Shown: piece by piece, positions 9,061 to 15,515 of the stretch | How the letters are laid out: every line of letters begins with the position of its first letter | Numbering within the stretch: the first letter of the stretch is position 1 | NCBI RefSeq assembly: GCF_011752935.1 | Contig: NZ_VWWO01000002.1 | Location: 186,001-250,000, forward strand | Reading direction: 5' to 3' | Source: Chitinophaga sp. Cy-1792 | GTDB lineage: Bacteria > Bacteroidota > Bacteroidia > Chitinophagales > Chitinophagaceae | DNA length: 64,000 nucleotides | The notes under the pieces: model-generated | The model's database searches: none | What the model was told of the DNA's origin: nothing | The model's input: only the letters and a program-made list of their open reading frames with translations | Translations under genes and position numbers: made by a program

Positions 9061-9264
9061 ATGCCTTTTGAAAAGGGAAGTCAAACAGAAAAAATGATAA
9101 CTGTACCCCAAAGAAACTACCTGGAATTGGCCTTAGATAGACTAAAAGATAAGGTTTGGTTTCCTGAAAATCAGGCGCGAACAAAAGAATTTCTTGCAAA
9201 TGTGGATCATGAGCAATTTATCGCCATGATCAAGGAGGACATAGCAAGGCATAAAAGCGAATAA
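9061..9264 (+). CDS. Small hypothetical protein, paralogue 2
   Basis: The 67-residue protein is clearly duplicated from the preceding gene. TEKMITVPQRNYLELALDRLKDKVWFPENQARTKEFL aligns without gaps with the equivalent segment of paralogue 1, at roughly 50 percent identity by eye. There are no cysteines, signal peptide or catalytic motif. It ends directly in a terminator hairpin, so the unit 8265-9264 behaves as one transcript. Confidence 0.65.
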   Translation: MPFEKGSQTEKMITVPQRNYLELALDRLKDKVWFPENQARTKEFLANVDHEQFIAMIKEDIARHKSE

Positions 9265-9293
9265 ACAAAGGTGCAGTCATAGCACCTTTGTTT
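9263..9293. terminator. Terminator after the DUF6934-like unit
   Basis: A perfect 12-bp stem AAACAAAGGTGC/GCACCTTTGTTT with a 7-base loop overlaps the last stop codon. It is symmetric in A and T tracts and so can serve both this unit and the convergent NmrA-like gene. Confidence 0.8.
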
Positions 9294-9303
9294 ACTGATT
9301 TCC

Positions 9304-10209
9304 TTAATGCCCCACAGGTGCATCTACACTAGTCGCATGATACACTGCTGCAAATGTAGGTGCATAATCTTCCAGTTTCACCTTGCCTAAAGGTATCGGG
9401 TGCTGGTCTACATCACCCCTTAACAGCCCGGTATGGGTAGCATGACCCAGCTCCGTCAACGAGGCTGCCATAGCAGGAGGAACGCCCGCTGCTATCAATC
9501 CCGCTTTATTATCTTCATCACTTATTACCTGCCATTGCAGCGCAGGGATACCAATGGCCTTGCCTAACACTTCCGCAATTTCATTGCAGGTACGATCGTC
9601 GCTGCCGACATAACGCACCGCATCCGGCTTCGGGTTCACCAGCTCCTCCGCTACCGCTGCAGCTATATCCGAAGGTGCTACCATCAATAATTTATCATTC
9701 CCGCCATAGTTGGCCGCTATCATTCCCGCCACTTTGATCATCTTCACAAAGTTTAACAGGTTATAGAAAAAGTAACCCGGCCGCACAAACGTCAGGGATA
9801 AGCCCGGTACCGCTTTCAGGAGCTCTTCTCCTTTATGGGATCCCGTGATCACACCGGTGCCTTGTTCGTGTTCCGCACCGTAGCTGCTGAGATAAACTGC
9901 CCGCTTCACCTGCGCCGCCTGTATGGCTTTGGCGTAGTTATTTGTAATACGTATATAGTAAGCAACCGGGTCCGGCTCCCGGAAATTTGGCGGCACCATA
10001 CAATATACGGCGTCCGCACCTGCAAAGGCCTTACACAGGAAATCCACATCATCAATGGAACCAATGGCAGCTGTGCCGCCCAATTCATTGATAATGGCCG
10101 TTTTGGCCGGATTGGTACTGATAATGGTAACATCGTGCCCGTCGTGGACCAGACTATTCGCCAAAGGCTGACTTATATTTCCTACTGAACCAGTTAATAC
10201 GATTTTCAT
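9304..10209 (-). CDS. NmrA-like NAD(P)-binding oxidoreductase
   Basis: The 301-residue protein opens with a Rossmann signature, KIVLTGSVGNISQPLANSLVHDGHDVTIIS. An atypical SDR/NmrA fold follows (AGADAVYCMVPPNFREPDP, VKRAVYLSSYGAEHEQGTG, LTFVRPGYFFYNLL). The Tyr-x-x-x-Lys motif of classical SDRs is absent, as expected for NmrA-like sensors and quinone reductases. Its role is probably redox sensing or NAD(P)H-dependent reduction. It is divergent from the Crp-like regulator at 10356 across an intergenic region with a perfect dyad, suggesting control by that regulator. Confidence 0.88.
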   Translation of the reverse strand: MKIVLTGSVGNISQPLANSLVHDGHDVTIISTNPAKTAIINELGGTAAIGSIDDVDFLCKAFAGADAVYCMVPPNFREPDPVAYYIRITNNYAKAIQAAQVKRAVYLSSYGAEHEQGTGVITGSHKGEELLKAVPGLSLTFVRPGYFFYNLLNFVKMIKVAGMIAANYGGNDKLLMVAPSDIAAAVAEELVNPKPDAVRYVGSDDRTCNEIAEVLGKAIGIPALQWQVISDEDNKAGLIAAGVPPAMAASLTELGHATHTGLLRGDVDQHPIPLGKVKLEDYAPTFAAVYHATSVDAPVGH

Positions 10210-10303
10210 ATCCGCATTTTTTTAATAAAACAAAGTTGCCACCTATACGAATAACACAGATAACCGAATCGTGGTTTGTTGTAGCCAAACATAAGGGGTA
10301 AAT

Positions 10304-10331
10304 TAAAATAACCCCGGGCCTGGTTATTTTA
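10304..10331. promoter_or_regulatory. Perfect 10-8-10 inverted repeat in a divergent promoter region
   Basis: TAAAATAACC (10304-10313) and GGTTATTTTA (10322-10331) are exact reverse complements separated by 8 GC-rich bases. The site lies 13 bases upstream of the -7 box of the Crp-like gene and between it and the NmrA-like gene. An operator for the Crp-like protein is the simplest reading. Confidence 0.6.
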
Positions 10332-10343
10332 GCGGTAGCATCC

Positions 10344-10351
10344 TATCTTTA
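10344..10351 (+). promoter_or_regulatory. Bacteroidota -7 box of the Crp-like gene
   Basis: TATCTTTA matches TAnnTTTG at seven of eight positions and ends 4 bases before the ATG at 10356. This predicts a leaderless or nearly leaderless mRNA. Confidence 0.5.
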
Positions 10352-10355
10352 TACT

Positions 10356-10943
10356 ATGTATGAGCTTATAGATCAATTTACGGACAAGTGTATCAGTCTC
10401 ACCCCGGAAGAACGGGAGTACTTCCATGGACTCCTGAAATTCAAGCGGGTAAGGAAACGTACCTACCTCTTGCAGGAAGGAGAGATCTGCGATTTCGAAG
10501 CATTTATTGTAAAGGGTTGTGTACGTACTTATTTTTTAAGTGAAGATGGTACGGAAACGATTTTGTCATTTGCCATAGAAAACTGGTGGGTAAGCGATCT
10601 GTATAGTTTTACAGAACAGAAACCTTCCAATATGTTTATCGAAACACTGGAAGATTCAGAACTGCTGATCATCGATTATAAAAGCAAGGAAGAATTATAT
10701 AAGCGCATACCTAAATTTGAAACGCTGTTCCGTCTGTTAGTGCAACGCTCGCTGTTTGCACTGCAGCGCCGTTTCCATAGCCTCGTTTCGCAGACCGCAG
10801 AACAACGCTACGTTGCCTTTATGGAAAAGTACCCCGACATAGTACAACGGGTACCACAGAACCAGATCGCGCGCTACCTGGGTGTTTCGCCGGAATTTTT
10901 AAGTAAGGTGAGAAACAGTATGCATAAAAAAAGTAAGCCCTAA
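10356..10943 (+). CDS. Crp/Fnr family transcriptional regulator
   Basis: The 195-residue protein has a cyclic-nucleotide-binding-like beta-roll (RTYLLQEGEICDFEAFIVKGCVRTYFLSEDGTETILSFAIENWWVSD, about residues 30-80). A dimer helix follows, then a C-terminal winged helix (VPQNQIARYLGVSPEFLSKVRN). The phosphate-binding cassette residues of true cAMP binders are not evident, which is usual for this Bacteroidota subgroup. It is divergent from the NmrA-like gene. Its end overlaps a bidirectional terminator shared with the convergent hydrolase gene. Confidence 0.92.
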   Translation: MYELIDQFTDKCISLTPEEREYFHGLLKFKRVRKRTYLLQEGEICDFEAFIVKGCVRTYFLSEDGTETILSFAIENWWVSDLYSFTEQKPSNMFIETLEDSELLIIDYKSKEELYKRIPKFETLFRLLVQRSLFALQRRFHSLVSQTAEQRYVAFMEKYPDIVQRVPQNQIARYLGVSPEFLSKVRNSMHKKSKP

Positions 10944-10952
10944 GGCTTACTT
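10931..10952. terminator. Bidirectional hairpin overlapping both stop codons
   Basis: A 9-bp perfect stem (AAGTAAGCC with GGCTTACTT, loop CTAA) contains the Crp-like stop codon in its loop and the stop codon of the convergent hydrolase in its right arm. An A-tract on the left gives U-tracts for the minus-strand transcript. Confidence 0.7.
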
Positions 10953-11570
10953 ACTGAATATTAAACGGTTGACCTCATTAATTTCATTTTGTGAGATAGT
11001 ATGCCCCATCTGTGGGTAAACGATGGTGGTTACATCCGCCCCCATATCTTCCAGTACTTTGGTGGTTTCATGTACCCTGGTTACCGGTACGTGAAAATCA
11101 GGGTCGCTGCTGCCAATAAATACAGGCATCTTTTCAAAATTACCTTTGTAATTGGCCGTATTTACTGCCGGTCCGATGAGGCCGCCGGTAAAGGCGACTG
11201 CTCCACCGTATTTATCCGCATTGCGTGCAATGAATTCCATGGTCAGACAAGCCCCTTGCGAGAATCCCAGGAAATAAATATTTTCTTTTTTGATGCCTGC
11301 GGCAATGACTTCTTTGGTCAGTTGCTGCAGATTTTCCAATGCACTGCTGAGCCATGGCTCGTTTTCTTCAATAGGTGCCAGGAATGACTGCGGGTACCAG
11401 GTATTGCCAGTGGCCTGTGGGGCCAGCAACGCATAATCACTGACATTTAAATGTGGCGCCAGTGTAAGGATATCACGGGCAGTAGCACCGCGGCCGTGAA
11501 TCATGATCAGTGCCTTTTCTGCCTCCGCTACCGGTTTGCCGGCAGCAATAACTTTATATTGATGTGCCAT
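10947..11570 (-). CDS. Alpha/beta hydrolase, carboxylesterase/phospholipase-like (MhqD-like)
   Basis: The 207-residue single-domain hydrolase has an early MIHGRGATARDI oxyanion segment. The nucleophile elbow is FLGFSQGACLTMEF (Gly-Phe-Ser-Gln-Gly, about residue 110), followed by an acid in GSSDPDFHVP and a histidine in YPQMGHTIS near the C-terminus. Length and order match the small carboxylesterase family that includes Bacillus MhqD. It is the last gene of a minus-strand operon with a ring-cleaving dioxygenase, receiver-like protein and pirin, an assemblage recalling quinone/catechol detoxification loci. Confidence 0.9.
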   Translation of the reverse strand: MAHQYKVIAAGKPVAEAEKALIMIHGRGATARDILTLAPHLNVSDYALLAPQATGNTWYPQSFLAPIEENEPWLSSALENLQQLTKEVIAAGIKKENIYFLGFSQGACLTMEFIARNADKYGGAVAFTGGLIGPAVNTANYKGNFEKMPVFIGSSDPDFHVPVTRVHETTKVLEDMGADVTTIVYPQMGHTISQNEINEVNRLIFSK

Positions 11571-11607
11571 AATTAACTCCTTCCTGTTGTTGTGAATATT
11601 TTTTTAA

Positions 11608-11635
11608 TGCTGGCCCTGTGCAAACAGGGCCGGCA
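11608..11635. other. Hairpin inside the stress operon
   Basis: An 11-bp stem (TGCTGGCCCTG with CAGGGCCGGCA, one T-G pair, loop TGCAAA) lies in the 73-base gap between the dioxygenase stop and the hydrolase start. Read on the minus strand, the hairpin is followed by A rather than U, so it is more likely an mRNA processing or stability element than a terminator. Confidence 0.5.
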
Positions 11636-11643
11636 TCGGTATC

Positions 11644-12579
11644 TTATTTCAATACGGGTAATATCTTTTCAATTTCTTCTCTGGCCGGCTCATATTGCTT
11701 TGGCAGGCGAAGGCCAGTACCCAGCTGCTCCAGTGGCTCATCTACCGTGAAGCCCGGATTGTCGGTAGCGATTTCGAATAACACGCCGCCTGGTTCCCGG
11801 AAGTAGAGAGAGTAGAAGTAATCACGGTCAATTTTTGGTGTGATCTGTAACCCTTTGCGGAGGATTTTATCTCTGAATTCCATCTGGATATTATCATCTG
11901 CTACGCGGAAAGCGACGTGGTGATTAGTACCGCCGGCATTGTAGCCCCGAGGCCCGTCAGGGGCTTCCAGCAGATCGATGATGTTGGCCTGTTCTACTGC
12001 GTTGGTGGCAAAGCGGTAACGGTTGCCTTCCTGTGACTGCAGCTCATAACCGAAAATATCTGTCAGGATTTTTGCAGTAGGCTCTATGCTGCGAAGCATG
12101 AGGGTAGTACTGTGGAATCCTTTGGTGGCAACGTCTTTGTTTACTTCGGCGGTTGTCCAGCCGCTACGGGTGTCAACTTTCGCAGGTTCTACCATGGTAA
12201 GCTGTAAGCCATCCGGGTCAGTGAAGCTGAGGAATTTTTCACCGAATCTTTCGTTCACTTCGGTAAAGGGAACGTTATATTTTTTAAAGCGTTCTTTCCA
12301 GAATTCAATGCTGCCTTGAGGTACGCTATAGGCAATTTCTGTGGCCATACCGGTACCTGCCTGCCCTTTGGAAATATTTTCCCATGGGAAGAAGGTAAGG
12401 ATGGTGCCCGGTGTGCCGTGTTCATCTCCGAAATAGAAGTGATAGGTGCCGGGATCGTCGAAGTTGACAGTTTTTTTCACCAGTCGCAGTCCCATTACTT
12501 TGGTATAGAAATCATAGTTACGCTGTGCGTCTGCTGCGATGGCGGTGATGTGGTGAAGGCCTAAAATATTGTTATTCAT
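11644..12579 (-). CDS. Ring-cleaving dioxygenase, VOC superfamily (MhqO-like)
   Basis: The 311-residue protein contains two vicinal-oxygen-chelate modules. The N-terminal one begins LGLHHITAIAADAQRNYDFYTKVMGLRLVKKTVNFDDPGTYHFYFGDEHGTPG. The second begins GFHSTTLMLRSIEPTAKILTDIFGYEL and ends FREPGGVLFEIATDNPGF. Metal ligands are His in LHHIT, His in NHHVAFRV and Glu in LFEIA, the usual two-His-one-Glu facial triad. The family cleaves hydroquinone- or catechol-type rings; Bacillus MhqO belongs to it. It is 6 bases downstream of the receiver-like gene and so is part of the same operon. Confidence 0.93.
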   Translation of the reverse strand: MNNNILGLHHITAIAADAQRNYDFYTKVMGLRLVKKTVNFDDPGTYHFYFGDEHGTPGTILTFFPWENISKGQAGTGMATEIAYSVPQGSIEFWKERFKKYNVPFTEVNERFGEKFLSFTDPDGLQLTMVEPAKVDTRSGWTTAEVNKDVATKGFHSTTLMLRSIEPTAKILTDIFGYELQSQEGNRYRFATNAVEQANIIDLLEAPDGPRGYNAGGTNHHVAFRVADDNIQMEFRDKILRKGLQITPKIDRDYFYSLYFREPGGVLFEIATDNPGFTVDEPLEQLGTGLRLPKQYEPAREEIEKILPVLK

Positions 12580-12585
12580 AGTAAA

Positions 12586-12909
12586 TTATTTTGTAGTGAG
12601 ATTTTCGAATGTTGTTCTGATTTCATTTTCCAGCAGTCCGCTACCGCCGCCGTAGTGGCGGATGATTTTAGTATCGGGTGCTGTAATTTCCACCTGTGTT
12701 CTGATGAATGTTTCATCTTCCGGGGTAACGCCTACAGCGAGCAATATGCCATCGTAGGTGTTATTGGTAATCAGACTGGTGGCTTCTTCCAGACTGGTGG
12801 CTATATCGCCTTTCCAGCCGGAATGGCTATTCATAAGCCGGTGCAGTACCTGCATGATTTCAGGGTGATAACCTATTGCCAGCAGGCGGAGAGATATGTT
12901 ACTTGTCAT
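12586..12909 (-). CDS. Degenerate response-regulator receiver-like protein
   Basis: The 107-residue protein has the alternating strand/helix layout of a stand-alone receiver domain (RLLAIGYHPEIMQVLHRLM, then TYDGILLAVGVTPEDETFIRTQVE). At the place where the phosphoacceptor Asp should end strand 3, the sequence reads LLAVG, so no phosphorylation site is visible, and the acidic pocket near the N-terminus is also missing. There is no output domain. It lies between the pirin gene (6-base gap) and the dioxygenase gene (6-base gap), so it is made together with them. The function is unclear. Confidence 0.7.
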   Translation of the reverse strand: MTSNISLRLLAIGYHPEIMQVLHRLMNSHSGWKGDIATSLEEATSLITNNTYDGILLAVGVTPEDETFIRTQVEITAPDTKIIRHYGGGSGLLENEIRTTFENLTTK

Positions 12910-12915
12910 GATCTG

Positions 12916-13641
12916 TTACTTTTCAAGGTTCATCGGTACGTCTGTTATCAGTATTGTTGTATCCTGACTTTTTATCGTTCCGCTAAAGGAATGGGTATCG
13001 CTGATGCCGAGGGCATCGCCGGCGGATAAGTTATGACCGTCGATTTCTATGTTGCCGCTGATGAGATATACATATGCGCCGTTATCTTTTTTACGGATAT
13101 CATAGCGGAATGTTTCACCTGCACCGAAGTGTCCTATGCTCAACCAGGCATCCTGCTGAATACGGGCAGTATGAGGGCCTTCTTCAGGGGCAACAATGGT
13201 GCTGAACTGATGCTGACTTTTCGCTTCGTTTATTGCTACCTGTGAATACGCAGGTGCATTATTGAGCTGTGCGGGATATATCCATATCTGTAAGAAGCGG
13301 GTTGCCTTGTCCTGTTCATGATTGTACTCGCTGTGAAAAACACCGCTGCCGGTACTCATGAGCTGTATTTCACCCTTCTTAACAACTTTTTCATTGCCAA
13401 GGTTATCTTTATGAATTAAACTTCCTTCCAGGGGAATGGAAATAATCTCCATATTATCGTGCGGATGGCGGCCAAAGCCTTTGGTAGCCTGTACGGTGTC
13501 GTCGTTGAATACACGCAATGCCCCGAAGCTCATCCTTTTAGGATTGTAGTAATCCGCAAAGCTGAAAGTCTTTTTGCTGTCGAGCCATTCGTTAAATTCA
13601 TGGTGGCGGCTGTCTTCTTTATGAAATATATACCTTGTCAT
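12916..13641 (-). CDS. Pirin family protein (bicupin)
   Basis: Start at 13641 (MTRYIFHKEDSRHHEF) gives 241 residues. An in-frame ATG 33 bases upstream would add a sequence without family resemblance. The metal site is visible in FGRHPHDNMEIISIPLEGSLIHKDNLGN (two His, a further His and Glu), followed by the pirin hallmark GEIQLMSTGSGVFHSEYNHE. The second cupin is shorter and ends in a typical AGDALGISDTHS. Bacterial pirins include quercetin dioxygenases and redox-sensitive regulators. It is the first gene of the operon with receiver-like protein, dioxygenase and hydrolase, with an operator-like dyad upstream. Confidence 0.92.
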   Translation of the reverse strand: MTRYIFHKEDSRHHEFNEWLDSKKTFSFADYYNPKRMSFGALRVFNDDTVQATKGFGRHPHDNMEIISIPLEGSLIHKDNLGNEKVVKKGEIQLMSTGSGVFHSEYNHEQDKATRFLQIWIYPAQLNNAPAYSQVAINEAKSQHQFSTIVAPEEGPHTARIQQDAWLSIGHFGAGETFRYDIRKKDNGAYVYLISGNIEIDGHNLSAGDALGISDTHSFSGTIKSQDTTILITDVPMNLEK

Positions 13642-13710
13642 ATCCTTAGTTCTTTGCTTTGTTTGATAACACAAATGTCGGATGCCGCCGTTCCGCCAGC
13701 AATGAACTGG

Positions 13711-13740
13711 ATTAAGAAACAGTCTTAATCTAGATTAAGA
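13711..13740. promoter_or_regulatory. Three-half-site operator upstream of the pirin operon
   Basis: ATTAAGA (13711), TCTTAAT (13723) and ATTAAGA (13733) are three alternating half-sites. The last two form the perfect 18-base palindrome TCTTAATCTAGATTAAGA, and the first two form a 7-5-7 inverted repeat. The block lies about 70-100 bases upstream of the pirin start, in the gap between the sigma-factor and pirin genes. Its spacing suits cooperative binding of two dimers of a MarR- or HxlR-like regulator. Confidence 0.6.
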
Positions 13741-13772
13741 AATTGAGGGTTATATGTATAAATAATTGAAAA

Positions 13773-15011
13773 TTAAATCGCTATATCTTTCATCAGGCGG
13801 GTCAGTGTCTGCTTTTCGGTAGTAGAAGGGGTTAGGGAGATAGCTTGCTGGTAGTGGGTTACAGCGGTTTTCGGGGAGATGTTCCGGTATAAATAGCCTA
13901 ATAAGGCGTGATAGTAGCTGTTATCTGATAAATTGAGTTTAAGCGCTTCTTTAATGGCGATCTCGGGGCCGGATACCCTGGAAAGTGCAAAAGCACGGTT
14001 CAGCGCCGTAACGGGGCTATATACGAGAACAATAAGCTGGTTATACAGCTGCAGGATATTGGGCCACTTGTTTTCGTTGTCGGGGAGCGTATGCCAGTAG
14101 GCAATGGCAGCTTCGAGGTGGTAACGGCTCAGTGTTTCGCCGGTACAGGCATTCACCAGGAAATAGTGTCCACGGTCAATCAGGGATTGGTCCCAGCGCC
14201 CGCGGTCCTGCTCTTCAAAAAGCAGGGTTTCTCCCTCGTTGCTGGTGCGGGCATCCAGCCGGGAGCTCTGGTAACACATCAACGCCAGCAAGGCATTGAG
14301 TGCAGGCGTGTTCGTAAAGGCAGTGTCGGTAAGTACCAGCGCCAGCCGGATAGCTTCTGCACAGAGTTCCTTCCGTATGGTCAGACTGCTGGTCTGAGAA
14401 AAGTAACCCTCGTTGAAAAGCAGGTAGATGGTGGTGAGGACGGTATCGAGGCGACTCAGCAATGCGTCCTCCTGAAGGATGTCGATACGGAAAGATTCGC
14501 TGCGAAGCCTTTCCTTTGCACGCTGCAGGCGTTTTTTGATGGTTTCAGGTTTAGACAAAAACGCATGGGCAATCTCTTCAATACTAAATCCGCACAATAC
14601 CTGTAAGGCAAGCGCAATCTGTGCTTCCGGCGAATTATGCGCGTTACAAACAGCAAATATCATCGCCAGCTGACTATCATTGATCAGCTGTTCTGTAAAT
14701 GTTATTTCCGGGGAGATGTACACCGGGTTTTGCTGTAGCACGGGTGATACGCTGGTATTAAATACCTGTTGCCGTTTGAGATAATCCCTGGTTTTATTTT
14801 TGGCAACGGTATACAGCCAGCCGGAAGGATTGTCTGGAATACCTTTCAGTGCCCAGTTTTCGGCCGCAATGAGGAATACTTCACTGACAATATCCTCCGC
14901 AATCTCCATATGTTCCAGCCCAAAATGACGGCATAATACTGCCGTCATTTTGGTAAACTCCCTCCGGAATAAATGGGGGAGTATCTCGTTTGCCTGGTTA
15001 TTTGTTGTCAT
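13773..15011 (-). CDS. ECF sigma factor of the ECF42 type with TPR-like C-terminal extension
   Basis: The 412-residue protein has region 2 (residues about 15-80, HLFRREFTKMTAVLCRHFGLEHMEIAEDIVSEVFLIAAENW, then WLYTVAKNKTRDYLKRQ). Region 4 has IALALQVLCGFSIEEIAHAFLSKPETIKKRLQRAKERLR. The roughly 220-residue C-terminal extension (LLFNEGYFSQ, then repeats such as YYHALLGYLYRNISPKTAVTHYQQAISLT) is the DUF6596/TPR-like tail of ECF42. These sigma factors lack a classical anti-sigma factor and sit beside DGPF proteins. Here the YciI/DGPF gene overlaps its start by 14 bases, as expected. Confidence 0.93.
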   Translation of the reverse strand: MTTNNQANEILPHLFRREFTKMTAVLCRHFGLEHMEIAEDIVSEVFLIAAENWALKGIPDNPSGWLYTVAKNKTRDYLKRQQVFNTSVSPVLQQNPVYISPEITFTEQLINDSQLAMIFAVCNAHNSPEAQIALALQVLCGFSIEEIAHAFLSKPETIKKRLQRAKERLRSESFRIDILQEDALLSRLDTVLTTIYLLFNEGYFSQTSSLTIRKELCAEAIRLALVLTDTAFTNTPALNALLALMCYQSSRLDARTSNEGETLLFEEQDRGRWDQSLIDRGHYFLVNACTGETLSRYHLEAAIAYWHTLPDNENKWPNILQLYNQLIVLVYSPVTALNRAFALSRVSGPEIAIKEALKLNLSDNSYYHALLGYLYRNISPKTAVTHYQQAISLTPSTTEKQTLTRLMKDIAI

Positions 15012-15342
15012 GTGGTTTTATTAGCGCTCTCACCTCAATACTGCCTCCCACTTTAAAGATGGGATTTTCCTGTGCAATGGCTACGGCTTCGTCGATGGTT
15101 TCCGTACGAACGATAATATAACCGCTGATAAATTCTTTGATTTCCGCAAAAGGGCCATCGGTAACGATGCCACCAGGCTTTACGGTTTTGGCCTGTACCG
15201 GCGAAAGGGTATTGCCTTTATCGACAAGTTTGTTCTGTGCAGCGATGCCCGCCAGCCAGTTCATTCTCTCCTGCAACTGCTCTGGTGAAGGCTTTGCGTC
15301 AGAAGTATTATTCAGTCTGAAAATTAATGCGAACTCTTTCAT
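14998..15342 (-). CDS. YciI/DGPF domain protein, partner of the ECF42 sigma factor
   Basis: The 114-residue protein has a ferredoxin-like fold with the family motif VTDGPFAEIKEFISGYIIV in the middle, and typical flanks (MKEFALIFRLNN, EAVAIAQENPIF, SIEVRALI). DGPF/YCII proteins are small dimeric proteins of unclear chemistry, consistently linked with ECF42 sigma factors. The gene end overlaps the sigma start by 14 bases, indicating translational coupling. The pair is probably transcribed from a promoter just upstream, divergent from the aminopeptidase at 15516. Confidence 0.93.
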   Translation of the reverse strand: MKEFALIFRLNNTSDAKPSPEQLQERMNWLAGIAAQNKLVDKGNTLSPVQAKTVKPGGIVTDGPFAEIKEFISGYIIVRTETIDEAVAIAQENPIFKVGGSIEVRALIKPHDNK

Positions 15343-15476
15343 GATAATTTGTTTTTGTACTTCTATGACGATCGAAGTATTCCTACCGGGACATCATGAC
15401 CCGGATATTTTTTATTGATGTCAATTTAACGGAATTCGCCCATAGTTATCGGCTACCTGTCTCCGCCGGAAATGAT

Positions 15477-15484
15477 TATATTTG
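15477..15484 (+). promoter_or_regulatory. Bacteroidota -7 box for the M1 aminopeptidase
   Basis: TATATTTG matches TAnnTTTG exactly. It lies 31 bases before the ATG at 15516, supporting that start over the longer open frame beginning at 15396, which would be untranscribed. Confidence 0.6.
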
Positions 15485-15515
15485 GAACTTAACTATTACC
15501 AGCCAACAGAATCTG

